This document shows, piece after piece, positions 25,531 through 38,289 of a stretch of DNA of 64,000 nt. Source of the DNA: Nageia nagi (taxonomy: Eukaryota; Pinophyta); assembly GCA_050084985.1 (NCBI GenBank), contig JBITNC010000001.1:99014001-99078000 (forward strand), given 5' to 3'. A program made the translations under genes and the position numbers. The notes beneath the pieces were generated by a model. That model did not search any database. It saw nothing but the letters and a program-made list of their open reading frames with translations, and had not been told where the DNA came from. How positions within the stretch are numbered: position 1 is the first letter of the stretch; each line of letters starts with the position of its first letter.

Positions 25531-25779
25531 TTTGGATTCCATATAACTCCAAGATCAAAAATCATTGTATTAGGTTAGAATAATGCCTAAATAAATAAGA
25601 GTATTGACTCTTCACATTCACCTTCTTGGGTGACCTTTGAGATACAATGTAACTATTCATATTCTCCTAGAAATGAAACTACAAATTATAACACACACAA
25701 AGCTATGAATTTAGTATATATAGTAAGCAATTAATACTATACTATCATATCATAATCCCTAAGGATTAGGTGTATAATA
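25531..25779 (-). repeat. 3' LTR of copia E
   Basis: About 249 bases matching 30700-30950 (shared TGTATTAGGTTAGAATAAT, CTTCACATTCA and CCTAAGGATT). Its interior edge is preceded on the minus strand by the purine tract CCCCTTTGGATTAAGGGGAG. Confidence 0.8.
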
Positions 25780-27880
25780 TTCTCCCCTTAATCCAAAGGG
25801 GAGTTGGTAAGTCCAAGCATCTTCTTGAACTTCTCAAACTTTTCTCTTCCAAGTACCTTGGTGAAGATGTCTGCTACTTGCTCATCTATGGGATAATGTT
25901 TCAATTGAATTATCTTGACCCCTACATGATGTAAAATCAAATTATACTTTGTGTTGATGTGCTTTGTTTTATCATGAAAATTTGGATTCTTGGCCAATTG
26001 AATTATAGAAATATTATCAATCAAAAGTGGATTTGGATGCACCTATTTTTCCTAAAAATATTCTAGTATCTTCCTAAGCTACAAAATCTCCTTTCTTTCT
26101 TATGTAGCAACCACATACTCTACATCTATTGTGGAATCTTATGAAATAGATTGCTTTTGTGATATACAAGATATAATTTTTAATCCAAGACTCATGGCAT
26201 ATCCTAAAGTCAAAAATCCATTTTCTTTATCACCATCAAAGTTTGAATCTATATATCCAATCAATTTGAAGCCTCTTGCTTTGGAATACTTGAGCCCTTA
26301 TTCCTATGTCCCTTTAAAATATGTGAGAATTCTTTTTATTGCTTTCCAATACCCTTTACATGGGTTTTTACATAAATTGAGATAGAATTTCAATCACAAA
26401 TGAAATATTTGGTCTAGTTATGGTTATATATATGAGACTTCCAACAAGTTATCTATACTTCATTGCATATCAAATGCATTCCCTTCAATAGATTTTAACT
26501 TCAAATTTTATTCCATTGATTGGAAAGAGGATTACAATCTATCATGCCAAATTTGTTCAACAATTCTCCAACGTACTTACTTTGAGAAATGAAAATGTAC
26601 CTTGGGTTTTGTATCACTTCAACACCCAAATAGTAATGAAGATCTCCCATATCTATCATTTTAAAACCCCTCTTTAAATATTATTTCATGGATGTAATGT
26701 AACTTTCATTGTTCCCATTTATCAAAAGATCATCTACATACACCACAAGATATACAACAATTTTTCTAACTTTTTTGACAAACAAAGTTACATCATCAAG
26801 ATTAAAGTGTTCAAAATTTATCTTTAAGAGATGCTCAATAAGCTTTTCATACCAAGTGCAAGGAGCTTATTTTAGGCCATACAAGGAATTGATGAGCTTA
26901 AAAATATTTTATTCTTTACCCTTAATTACAAATCATTATGCTTATTTCATGTACACATCCTCTTTCAAATCACCATTCAAGAAAGTAGTATTTACATCCA
27001 TCTAATGAACTTTCCATCCATGTTGAGCTGACATTGCCAATAAATAATGATTAATAGCCAATTTTTCTATGGGAGAAAAATTCTCATCATATTCAATACC
27101 TTTTTTAATGCAAAACCCTTAGACACAAGCCTCGCTTTATGTTTCTCAAGTGAGCCATTTGATTTGTACTTTTTTTTGTAGACCCACTTGCATCCAATAT
27201 GTTTGGTTCCATATGGAGGATCCACCAACTTTCATATCCTATTCTTGATGAGAGCATCATAGTGCTTCTTCATTAAAGGAATTTCACTTAAAATCAACAA
27301 AGAAATTCAATTCACAATCAAATGAACATTCCATATCCTTAACATCATCAACTAAATATGAACCCTTTACTACTCCATCTTCAATTCTTTCTCTATAGGA
27401 ACTCTTAGTTCTTGTATTTCCAACTTCATTAGTGTGAACACTCTCAAGTATTTTGGAGATCCACTTAGGAATATTTTGCAATGTTTCTAGTTGCTCAACA
27501 AGCTGAGGAGGTTCTTCATTTACTTCAAGACTAAACCTATCAATCCCTTTAATCAAATCATCCAAAGGATCTACTAAAATTGATAAAGAGGAGTGATATT
27601 ATTATGATGGAGGAATCATAAATACCTTCAATAAAATCAAATAATTTCCTTAAAGACTCAACCTCTCTTTTTCAACAAATGAAGATCATAAAAATTGAGA
27701 TGGCCAAATCTTGTATGCCACAAAAGACTAGATGAGAGGGTACCTTTTTCTCTAATGGGTGAGGTAAGAAAATTTTATTAATTTGGTAGAGCTTCAATGC
27801 ATCTAAAATAGCTTCCCATCCCTCATGCACCATTATTTTCAATGTTGTGTTTGCCTTGAGTCTCCCAACCTCATGCATTA
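25780..27880 (-). pseudogene. Copia E: pre-integrase, linker, reverse transcriptase, RNase H (integrase core deleted)
   Basis: Minus-strand order: pre-integrase module with SLLWHTRFGHLNFYDL near 27745-27680; directly after it, the acidic linker that normally follows integrase (27565-27284, with IPKWISKI); RT with FLNGDLKEDVYM near 26985-26945 and VVYVDDLL (YVDD at 26740-26729); RNase H end with AKNPNFHDKTKHI and DIFTKVLGREKFEKF (~25985-25830). The whole integrase core is missing between ~27650 and ~27600, so this copy could not integrate by itself. Several frames and stops are present. Confidence 0.85.
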
Positions 27881-28879
27881 CATCCTCCCTCCCTTACATG
27901 CATTACAAAACACACCTAACCAGGCACCAAGTGCCCATCTATCTCTAGCTTAGTGCACTCTGCTCAACATAATTCTATTGACTCCTAATCTATATGCTTA
28001 TCAACATCATTCTCCTATGTACAAACCATTCAACCATTTTTCAAAATGTTCCCCCCAAAATCCAACCATTTTCCTTTTTTTTCAAAATGCACCTTATAGT
28101 TGCCACATGGTGTAGAGAAGAATTGAATATTGAGAAAACACATTTGATCATATAGTTAGCAATTTGACCTATCCAATTAGCAATTTTAGTGCAATCAACA
28201 TACATAATTAGCATTTAATCTCATTCTTAAATTATTTTCAAATTTTGAAGATATTTTTGATCATAATTTGGTGAAATGAATTCCATTTTCAATGAATGTT
28301 TTTTTGTTGATTCCAAAATGTAGATCAAATTTTAGTTATGTTAGTTGATGGATATTATTTTAGCATCTAATTAAAAAATATATTAGTAAATAGGGTATGA
28401 AATTTGATTCAAAGTTTGGTGAATTCAGCATAATTGAGTCATTTTGTACTTTAGAGTATTGTGTTACACTTGAAGCTAAGAAAAATAAAATCAAAGTTGG
28501 AAATAGGTTATTTAGCTGATGTTGAAGATAATGAAGAAAAATATGATGTTGTTGAACTATCAAATGTTTCTTCCACTTCCACTATACCATCTCCTTGTAA
28601 TATTCCTCCTAGAAGAAATCCTTCTCATAAGAGGAGATATGTGATGTAATAAATCTCCTTTGAGATCCTCTATTCTTTTTACAATTTTTGGTGTGGTATG
28701 AGCAAAAAGAAATTTCATTTTGTGTGGACATTATTTTTTAGAAAAGTGTATGCAATTTCTTGAATTGTAAAATTTTGAAAAAGAAAATAAATAAATTTTG
28801 AAGTTTCTATTTCAAAGATACATGCCCTTATGAGTATTGTTGGTGTTGTTTTAATCAATGAAGAAACTTGGTTGAAGTG
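27881..28879. other. Unassigned sequence between E pol and F gag
   Basis: No domain recognised. It includes a short plus-strand frame at 28461-28649 with Ser/Pro- and Arg-rich composition. It may be the 5' part of F or leftover E gag. Confidence 0.4.
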
Positions 28880-30140
28880 GTATAGAAAAATAAGCATACT
28901 TTGATTTTCAATTATTTTTGGGTTGGCACTTATGATGGTGATAACCATCCTACCAAATTGACTGATGCCAAGGAGCTTATGGTTTGGAACATGAAACATA
29001 GTAAGGCATATGCTTTGATTGCATATTTTGTTAGTGAAGAAGTTAACCACCACATTAAATCTATTGATGATGATTGGAATGTATTAAACAAAATTAAGGA
29101 CTTGTTTGAATCCCATTATGAATTGGAATTAATCTAACTTTAATTGAAACTTTTTAACCTATAATTAAATAATGATGATCCCATGGCATTGATAGAGAAA
29201 TAATGCATGACATTGACTCTACTAGTGTGAAAATTGATATTGCTCTCGCAACTTTGATTAAGGCATTGTACACAAAATATTCCAATTATTTTAAATCCTT
29301 TCAAGCTAGTGGTAACTTGAAGTCTCTCATATTTGATACTTTTATAGATAAGATTATGGAATGTGAGAAGGCATTTGGTAAGAAATCCAATGAACCTACT
29401 TTAAACACATTGTGTATTTCTCAAAATAGGAAGAATGTTGCACATGATTCTTCTTGAGATTAAAGTAGCAATCATGGTCATGATAGGAGTAATCATAGAG
29501 GCAAGGGGAAGATCTAATCAAGATGACCATGATGAGAGGAACAATCTCCATTATAAAAGATGCAATAGATAAGGCCATGAAGCTAATACTTGTGACATTG
29601 CATGGGATAAGATCAAAGAAAAGAAATGAAAAATGGGAGCAAGATAAGAGTAAGAATTCTAATTCCACTCATTATGTTACTATATATTGTAACAATACAA
29701 TTGAAAATTTATGTAATATTTCATTTATATCTTGGGAGGATGCATGGTTGCTTGATACTGGTATGACATGTAATATGATATTTCAAAGGGAATTATTTGA
29801 AGAGATGAATACCAACATTGAGGGTGTAATATACTTTGCTAACAAATACTATATCAAACCTTTGAGTATTGGTACTATGAGACTCAAATTGCTAGGCCTT
29901 CTAGATATGATTCTTTGTAATGTGCTCTATCTTCCTCAATTGTGAAGAAACTTGTTATCTCTTATGCTCATTCAACAACAAGAAACACTTAATTCACATT
30001 TTTGATGTCATTGTGAAGATAAGGAGGTATTTCAATAATAAAGTGGTGATGACTAGTGGGGAGGATGAGAAGTTATTAAATATGCATGGTAGTTCTACTA
30101 AATCAATGAATTTCACCTACCTCACTAGAGAGTGGGAGTT
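28880..30140 (+). pseudogene. Copia fragment F: gag, protease, start of pre-integrase (opposite strand to E)
   Basis: Plus-strand gag of the UBN2 type: VGTYDGDNHPTKLTDAKE and AYFVSEEVNHHI (28920-29060), continuing in a second frame (29203-29457). A degraded zinc knuckle lies near 29550-29590. Protease shows WLLDTGMTCNM (~29746-29780; D-T-G intact). A pre-integrase start with VVMTSGEDEKLLNMHGSS follows near 30043-30095. Nothing of integrase or RT follows. Its opposite orientation inside E suggests it inserted into E's gag region or replaced it. Confidence 0.75.
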
Positions 30141-30686
30141 TTTGGTGTGCATGTGGGAACAAATACAAGCTAGGTGTTTGAAGTGGATAGAGTGTTTAAT
30201 AGAGTCTAGGCCATGGGTAGAAGGGTCATTAGAATACACATGGTGTTACAAAATATGGTGGGCTATTACAAGAAATGTTGGAGTGCTAAGAAAGATGAGT
30301 GGAAGGTGCAAGTCCAAAGTATTGAAATGTTGGAATGCATAGTAACAATTGCTTTCTTTCCAAAAAAAAGCTACAATATTGCCTCTTGTCAAAAATAATA
30401 AATTTCAAACACAAAACCACCAAATTTTAAAAAAAAATATCAAAAAAAGCAATCACAGAGAACTTACACAAGTGAATACTTCAATACTTGATAACTTCAC
30501 CATATCTTCACCAAACCACCTTGTTCAAAAGGAAACATTTCTCTCATTAAACTTGGGTATCCAAATATGTGCTCAAAAATGGATTCTATTGCTTATTTTT
30601 AAAGCAAAAAAGAAGAAAAATTTTGGGACAGAATTTTGGTAGCATTTTTGATAAATTTCATGGAGTTAGAAAAAGAAAAACTCAAA
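30141..30686. other. Unassigned sequence plus leader of E
   Basis: 30141-30345 has no recognised domain. 30346-30686 lies next to the primer site and is probably the untranslated leader of E on the minus strand. Confidence 0.4.
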
Positions 30687-30698
30687 GCTCTGATACCA
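30687..30698 (-). promoter_or_regulatory. Primer-binding site of copia E
   Basis: Minus-strand TGGTATCAGAGC is a perfect initiator-Met-type copia site, one base from the LTR end. Confidence 0.9.
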
Positions 30699-30699
30699 A

Positions 30700-30950
30700 T
30701 GCTAGGTTAGATAATTCCAAGATAAAAAAAAGAATTGTATTAGGTTAGAATAATATATAAATACACAAGAATATTAAATCTTCACATTCAACTTCTTAGA
30801 TGAACCTTGAGATACAATGCAACTCTTTATATTCTCCTAGAAATGACACTTCAAATTCTAGAACACACAAACCTACGAGTTTACTAAATATATTAAGTAA
30901 CTAATACTATACTATCTATACCATAATACCTAAGGATTGGGTGTCTAACA
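30700..30950 (-). repeat. 5' LTR of copia E (also borders E2)
   Basis: 251 bases, minus-strand TGTTAGACACCC to CCTAGCA, matching 25531-25779. The outer side is not host flank but the purine tract and RNase H end of another copy. Confidence 0.85.
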
Positions 30951-31255
30951 TTCCCCCTTAATCTGAAGGGGAGTTGGTAAGTCCAAGCATCTTCTTGAAC
31001 TTCTCAAATGTTTCTCTTTCAAGTGTCTTGGTGAAGATGTCTACTACTTGCTCATTTATGGTACAATATTTCAATTAAATTATCTTGACCTCTATATGAT
31101 ATTGAATCAAATGATACTTTATGTTGATGTGCTTTTTTCAATCATGAAACTTGTGATTCTTGGCCAATTGAATTGCAAAAATGTTATTAATAAGAAGTGG
31201 AGTTGGATGCACTTATTTTTCATACAAATCTTCTAGTATCTTCTTCAACTAGTTT
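30951..31255 (-). pseudogene. RNase H end of a second copia copy (E2)
   Basis: Near-duplicate of 25780-26090: the purine tract beside the LTR, then the RNase H tail with frames like those of E. Truncated at ~31255, where H gag sequence begins. Confidence 0.8.
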
Positions 31256-33007
31256 TAGGGGATGGTCTTATTAATAGAAAAAGAGGCCTATAATATGATG
31301 AATAGAAAGGTAACCTAGGCTTACATAGTAGGTTCCCATTCACCAAATTCATTTTCATTTTCCAAAAACATGGAGTAAAGCAAATAAATACATATATTTT
31401 TATACGAAAAAATATCTATTTGGAAATATTATAACAAAATTTATACTTTTTAGGACAAAGAATATAATGGTGGCACTAAATTCCAACATCATTGCTTGGA
31501 TATAAAATAAAATGAATAATTTTGTATAAAACATTACATATTTGGACAAAATAATGAAAAATAAGCATAAAAAATGAAAATACAAAAAAGTAATTTATAA
31601 AATAGCCCAAACACCATCAATATCAAGGACCATACATGGACTTGGTGGTTAGTGAGCTTGCTACTATGGCTACAGTTGAGGGATACTCATATTATTGGTC
31701 TACAACTTATTTTCATCATAATCAAGTTATACCTTCTTGAATTATTGAAATGGATTATTGAAAATATCCAATCTTTGATTTTGAGGATATACCAGTCCAA
31801 CTTGTACTACTTTAAACTTGTGTGTTGCAAAAGCTCATATAAAAATTCATGGTCAAATTTAAATTTTCCTGTATCATGTAAATATTGGATTATATTTATG
31901 ATATGAAAACACCCTTTAATGGCATGACCATCTCTTTTATGGAAATTAAAAAAGAGGTATGCTTGATAAGTTGGAAATTTAGTTCAAGGGGCCTCTTTCA
32001 TTGGTGGATAGTGGACCAAGTTCATGGCTATTAAGGCATCTAAGACCTCAATAATATCCTCATAAAACTCAGTATACTACCTATGTGGATTCTTAGGTTT
32101 CCAAACTTATATATCATCATGGCTTACATGAACTATGATTTTGAATTTAGGTTCATTTGGATGAATATTTTTAGGTTTATAATGAAGAACAATTTTTTGG
32201 ACTGAAGTTGACTTTATGTGGGCTAAATATTTATTGAAGTATTTTTGATGGGCTTCTTTACTAATCATTTCATCTATTAGTTTTTCATATGGATAATCTT
32301 TAAAATATATAAATTCATGTCTATAGAATGGTAACAAGGCTTGAAAAAGGACATGCTTATTTTCTTTAGTAGGGATGTGGGCTTGGTTAGCTACTTTGGA
32401 CTACTCACTAATGAAATCACTAAAAAGTTAATATTAATTTTGTTTAAGGGTATAAATTCCTAAGAGAGATTATTATTGAGTTATGAATAAGTTATATCAA
32501 TCCAAAAAGGCTTTAACAACATCATAAAAACATGTAATAATTTCATTAGGTAGATTAGTAAACCATAAGAATGATTCAAATTTTAAGCTGAGGGAATAAT
32601 TTAGCCAATAAATCATCATCATTTTCAAATAAAATAGCCTATAAGTGATACCTTTTCAAATATTTTTGAGGATTAGAAAGACCATAAAACATAGTAAATG
32701 TTACATATTTGTCATACCTTCTCTAACAAATATGATAGAAAAAGTAGTTTTCACCACCTCTTTGAAACCATAGGTGTAAATTTGTTGATGCAAGCCATCA
32801 TGGAATATTTCTATTACTTTAACTATAGTACCTATTGGAATGCATCATATGGAGGTACTTATTGCAATGTTATGCTAATATTAATATTATTTTCCTTTAC
32901 TAAACCTAAAAATAAATTAAAAGAACAAACATTTTCTTGCTCTAAAGTTATTACCAAATTGTTGACCATCTTTAATTGGCATTCTAGGGAAGAAACTATA
33001 TACTCCC
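31256..33007 (-). pseudogene. gag of element H, C-terminal part
   Basis: Minus strand from 33007: capsid-like coding continuing from 50613, and a recognisable frame at 32337-32107 (KYFNKYLAHI). It ends with a zinc-like motif HKRDGHAIKGCFHIIN near 31965-31915, similar to the C-x2-H-x4-H-x4-C module of Tat/Athila gag, with the first Cys changed to Phe. Stops are frequent. The exact start and frame are uncertain, and nothing of protease or RT is left before E2. Confidence 0.6.
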
Positions 33008-33842
33008 TGTAGACACCTAAAATGTCCCTCTTTAACCAAGTAAACATTAGAATAATCATAACTCGGTGTGACAACATAAAATAGGTTTAGAAACCCTATT
33101 ATTAGATAGATCTCATCAAGTACATACAAAATGAATGGTCACATGGCCCTTTTTCGATGAAATTTGGCTGTTAGGTGGTCATTTTTAATATAGTTAACCA
33201 GTCGTCGGTGTTCCATATCAAACATCGGTGTTTTGAGGAGATCATCGACGTTCGACATACAAATGCTGGTGACTCTGCAATAGCTGAATAAAAAATCAAA
33301 AAGGAAGTTGGAACACTTCATGTTCCAAGATGAGGTGGATAGAGGGGGTCAATTACAACTTACGGTGGCTCTTCACTTCCCCTTTCCAGCCTTGGAACAT
33401 CTCACCTGAAAAATCTATAAATACAAGCTAATACAAAGCAATATGGACCCCAATTGAACCCAATTTTGAAGTAGGGTAATGCTGCCAAAATATTGTGAAC
33501 TCATTCCTTTTATTATTTTATGCTAGTTTCATTTTAATACAATGTTATACATAGATGCTTTGATGTTATTATCTTTTGCATGTGTGTAGGATTTACAGGT
33601 TGTCTACATTAAGAAGAGAAGCAAGCAACCCAAAAACAATGGAGATCTAATACTCTTATTTTGGCATATAACATTTGTAAAAGTCCCTTCTAAGGGCAAA
33701 TTGTAGTTTGAACTAAGATTGAATATCATTTTGCAATTACAACAATGTCTATCTATGTTATATAATTTGAGGTTCAATGAAGATTGAAGAATAATTTTTA
33801 TTTTATTTTATTTTATATTCCAGCTCAATTTTCATTGCAACA
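33008..33842 (+). repeat. 5' LTR of element G
   Basis: TATA box TATAAATA at 33416-33423. A GTCGGTG/ATCGGTG-type periodic motif lies at 33199-33277. The LTR is followed by TCTGGCGCTAGAAGG, the primer-site region. Confidence 0.95.
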
Positions 33843-33844
33843 TT

Positions 33845-33862
33845 CTGGCGCTAGAAGGAGGG
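33845..33862 (+). promoter_or_regulatory. Primer-binding site of element G
   Basis: TGGCGCTAGAAGGAGGGC begins two bases after the LTR end. It has the TGG start expected of a tRNA 3'-CCA complement; the tRNA was not assigned. Confidence 0.75.
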
Positions 33863-33988
33863 CCCCTTCGTTATTGAGAGGGAGATTTTTTGTTTATGAT
33901 TCTACCTTTTTGTTCTCTAGTTTTTTTGGATTTTTCTATGTATTAACTTCAAATTTTGGGTTCTGTGCTTTTTTAGGAATTTGTTGCA

Positions 33989-34109
33989 GAAACGCTAGCG
34001 ACTGGTATCGAATGCCAATGATTGTAATTAAATGCTAGTGATGGAATCAAATGCCGATGACTGTCACTAAACACCAGCATTCTCTATCTAAATACCAGCA
34101 CCTCATATC
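33989..34109 (+). repeat. ~23-bp periodic motif array in the G leader
   Basis: Repeats of AATGCYRRTGAY spaced about 22-24 bases (AATGCCAATGAT, AATGCTAGTGAT, AATGCCGATGAC, then CACCAGC). Similar arrays occur in the LTRs and near 48720-48790 and 49176-49282. Confidence 0.6.
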
Positions 34110-34300
34110 CAAGTCATTTTATCTCTTTTGCTATTTCTGAAAAAGTAAAATAAAATTATGTTATGGAAAAATATTTTTGAATGTGATTCCTTTGCCTAGA
34201 GTGCATATAAGAATGGGTAGAAAAGGTTAAATGCATATATTTTATTAATTTACTTTATGTATGAAGTTATGTATTTATTTTCATGCTTTGGGTGAAGGGT

Positions 34301-34559
34301 ACATACACACTAATACTTTTTATCTTGTCTACTTATGCTCTCCCTTTGCGCTTCGTGCGATCTAAGGTGACTAGAATAGACTTGATAAGAAGGGGTAAAT
34401 TAATTTTTATTTTCTTTCACACTCACACTACATACACATTAATACTTTTTATCTTGTCTACTTATGCTCTCCCTTTGTGCTTCATGCAATCTAAGGTGAC
34501 CAGAATAGACTTGATAAGAAGGGGTAAATTAACTTTTCTTTTCTTTTCACACTCACACT
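34301..34559 (+). repeat. 129-bp tandem duplication in the G leader
   Basis: Units 34301-34429 and 34430-34559 both start ACATACACA and end CACACTCACACTA, with few differences. A weaker echo of the CTCTCCCTTTGCGCTTC segment appears near 34788. Confidence 0.9.
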
Positions 34560-35523
34560 ATCATTAATTGGGTTAATTTATCTACACCTAATGACCTCTT
34601 CCTCGTAAGAGGAGGCAATTTACTACACATAATACTTCCACAATTGGAAGAGGTAAATGAATCACACTTAATTTGGAATGAACTTAAGGAAAATAAATCA
34701 AGGTTTTGGATAGTACAAATCACATTAAAGGGTTAATGAATTGGGTGGATTCGAATACACTAAGTACTTTCACTTAACAAAGTATGCTCTCACTTTTACG
34801 CTTCGAGTGATCTTAAGTGATTAGAAATAAGTTAAGTGAAAGAGGTAAAATTTATTCACATCTTATTTGGAAATTTACTACACATAATGCTTCCATAGCT
34901 GGAAGGGGTTAATGAACATCACTAAGAGGTTGGATAATGAATCACATTATAATTAAAAAAGAACAATAGGGTTTATTAAGGTTAAGATTCATCTTATAAT
35001 AAACTTTTGATTGTATCACATTAAGATAAGATAAATGAATGGACATGAATGTTGGGGAATAAGGCCTTAAAGGATATAATTGAACATTAACGAGTTGGAT
35101 GTCACTACCAACCGTTAACTCTTACTTCTTTTACCCCCCGACATAACACACTTGAAGCCATAGAGCCAGTTACACTTGGAGGTGATTACCAAGGTGACTC
35201 TCCTTTAGGTAGGAGTCAAAAAAGGAGACTCTTCTAGAACCAAGCCAAAAGCCATAGAAGCTTGTAAACATTACTTAGAATTACCCAACGTATCTTGTTT
35301 AACACTTGACTAGTCAAAACAAATTAGGAAAATTAAAAGACTAAAAGTGAATAACTCATATCGTTCATTTAACTTAGACATTAAAAATATGTGAAAAAGT
35401 TAAAAGATAATCACATCCATAGAAGTAAATTTGCATGTAGGATGTTTGTGCATTAAATTGTTTTCTTGAAAACATAATATAAAAGATAAAAATAAAGTTC
35501 CCTTTTTACGATGTTTGTTTATA
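34560..35523 (+). other. Untranslated leader of G before gag
   Basis: No gene seen. It holds recurring short blocks such as CTACACATAATRCTTCCA near 34622 and 34868. Confidence 0.6.
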
Positions 35524-38289
35524 ATGGTTCAAACTAGAAGTATGGCCGCTAAGAAAATACAAGAATACCCATTTGAAATACAAGAAATAGATACAGATAA
35601 TATGGATTTGATAGAGTCTTTGGTTAGGAAGCCCCCTCCTTTAGATGAATTAGATTCACGGGTAGGTCGTTATGAAGGTAAAGATAAAGATTGGGATTAT
35701 GATCAATCTAAATTGCAAAGACAAAGTATAGAGGATCATATTACTAAGTCTAGAATGCAAGTGTTAGATGAAGAGTTAATTGAAATTCGTCATCATCTAG
35801 CTAATCATAGAGATATTCCTAATACGTCTTATAGTGTACCAGGAGATGTAGAAAAATGAGATCAAAGGCATCATAACTTAGAAATTGATGAGGATAAATC
35901 TCAAGCTAGAACCATAGCGGTACCAGAGATTGAACCATATAAAGTTATCTATGATAGAGTCATTCATCAATTACCAGATGGTCGAATAGTCAGTTCTTTG
36001 ATTAGAAAATAAGGACTTCCTCTTTCTCATAAATCTCTCGAATTAGGAAAAAATGAAGTATCAATACCTGCAAGTAATTTATCTCAAAGAGCTCCTTCAA
36101 TAAAGCAAATAGAAAAATCTTACTCTTCAAAGGGAGGATTAAATAAGGACATCTAAGTTTGCAGTAGAAGAGATACCTTCTTTTGAAGAACTAAAAGAAC
36201 GAAGATGATTATATAAAATGAAAACGGGTCAAAGATTCATGAAAGTATATGCCGATGAGTTTAAAAGGGCCGCAGAGATGCAATATCTCCTAAAGGAAGA
36301 ATATAGAAGAATTAATGAAGTCCTTAAAATTCAAGAACAAGAAGATAAATTAAAAGAAATGGAAGATAAACTTTTTAGGGATAAAAAGAAATTCATAGAA
36401 CAAGAACAAACAAACAAAGAAAGAAGTGAATTCCTGGAACAAGAAAAGAAAAGACTTAATAAAGAGCATGGGATTCAACTGCGTTTAAGAGAATTACAAC
36501 TTAAAGAATTAGAAAAGGAAAAAATCAAAAGGGAGCAACATCTACGTATGGAGAAAGAAAAATAAAGATAGTGGGAGGAATATCAAAAGATTAAAAATTT
36601 GAAACCCAAAACTCTTGAAGGAAGTCAAATACGGAGATATCGAGATCCTTACTTAGACAGACAAGAAGTGAGGGATAAAGAGATAGCCATTTTGTTACAA
36701 AAGGAAATGGATAAAGAACTACAATTACAAAAATTATACAATAAATGAGAGCAAGATTCTATTAAAAGTTGGGTGGAACAAACTCAAAAGCAAATGAAAC
36801 AACCTGATTACAAAGGAAAATAGTTATACAAAAAAAGTATATTCCAAGAACCTCCTAAAATCCCTAGTCTGTGACATCAATCACCTCTTAAAATATTGCC
36901 CCACCACCATCAGAGTTTCCTTCTGACTATGAGTCTCACATGTCAAATCAATCTTAGAAAAGGATCCAAATACTCGAAGACATCATAGACACACTCAAGG
37001 TCGAAGAACTGATAAGGAATTAAAAGACTTTATGAAGGATTTTATGAATCAAGAGATGAATGTTCAAGGGCTTAAGAAGTTAAATTATAAGAACATTTGT
37101 AATGAGCCTATTCATCCAAGTGTTCTGAAAAAGAAATTACCTTATAGGTTTGAACTTCCTAAAATAGAACCATTTAAAGGAAGAGAAGATCCCAAAGAAC
37201 ACTTGAGAAAATTCGCATTTTCTAGTTATCAAATAGCCAATGATGACTCATTGATGTTACATATGTTCCCTATGATACTTGCAAGTTAAGCTTTGGATTG
37301 GTATAATGGTTTACCTATACATAGTTTATATACGTTCGAACAATTGGCTGATCAATTTCTTGAACACTTTAGAATTAATATTAAAGAAAAATATTCCATT
37401 ACGGATCTTACAAGATTACAACAATTTTCCAATGAAACTATACAAGATTACATCTCAAGATGGTGGGCTATACTTACTAGTATGCCTTATACAATACCAC
37501 AAGAAGAATTGGTTAAATTATTTAGTCAAAGTTGTCTAAGACCAATAGCTAGTGTTCTCCAAATTCAACAACATAAGACTTTTGAAGAAGCTATTGCACA
37601 GGCAGTAGTTATAGAAAGAGTTAAAATTCAAGATGGAGAATTAAAGCTTAAGAAGAAGGAATACAAGAAGGGTAATCAACATGAGAACACTAGTAAACAA
37701 CCACAAAGTAATCAAATAGCTATGACGGAAGATTCTGGTCAAGCTTCAAAAATTGAAGAAAATGCAGAACCTAAGCCTAAGATAAATTTTACCCCATTAT
37801 CAAAACCATTATTCTAAAATACTTAAAAAATTATGTGATAATGGTATGATTACATTACCTGATATAAAACCTAAGAATCTTGATGCTAAAGGGAAAAAAT
37901 GGTATAGGAAGAATGAATTTTGTGCTTATCATATACAAAAGGGACATAAGACAAATAGATGTCGAACTTTACAGCATAAAATTCAAGACTTGATAGATAG
38001 TCAAAAAATAGATGTGGATAATCCAGTTGTGCTTCCGAATCAAAATTTAGGGATATATCAAAATCCCTTACCTTCACATCAGGCTAACAATGTGGTGATT
38101 ATCCCAAATCAAATGAACTATACATGCAATGATAAGGATACACCATTTATAGGGACTGTAGATGATTCAATACACATGATTGGTATAGCTACAAGAGCAC
38201 AACAATATCAAGATAAACAAGATAACCCACAAAAAAATCAATTGATATCAAATCCAATTAATATACAACCTATACCTCCTCCACAATAA
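35524..38289 (+). pseudogene. gag of element G
   Basis: Structural polyprotein. ATG at 35524 opens MVQTRSM, the usual start style of Tat gag. A long Glu/Lys-rich coiled-coil segment (36218-36565) follows. The Ty3-type gag domain runs ~37140-37560 (PFKGREDPKEHL, ALDWYNGLP, FSNETIQDYISRWW), then a zinc-like motif C-x2-H-x4-H-x4-C (37920-37961, CAYHIQKGHKTNRC). Frames used: 35524-~36150, a shift to ~36900, another shift, 37032-37817, and a further shift into 37846-38289. Stops include 35857, 36563 and 37287. The last sits between residues of a conserved motif, where Gln is expected. Confidence 0.85.

Larger units (their letters stand above)
25531..31255 (-). mobile_element. Composite copia insertion E-F-E2 (two LTRs and part of a second unit)
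   Basis: On the minus strand: end of a second copy (E2 RNase H, 31255-30951), LTR (30950-30700), primer site, leader, an opposite-strand copia fragment F, E pol (27880-25780), LTR (25779-25531). The right LTR is thus flanked by element interior on both sides. That is expected from recombination between tandem or circular copies rather than simple insertion. It lies within or at the end of H, and no clear target duplication was found. Confidence 0.7.

Noticed and set aside
28461-28649. 62-residue Ser/Pro/Arg-rich plus-strand frame
   Set aside because: Too short, no motif, and not in frame with the F gag.
34283-34567. 94-residue plus-strand frame with an internal repeat
   Set aside because: The protein repeat merely reflects the 129-bp DNA tandem duplication in the G leader.
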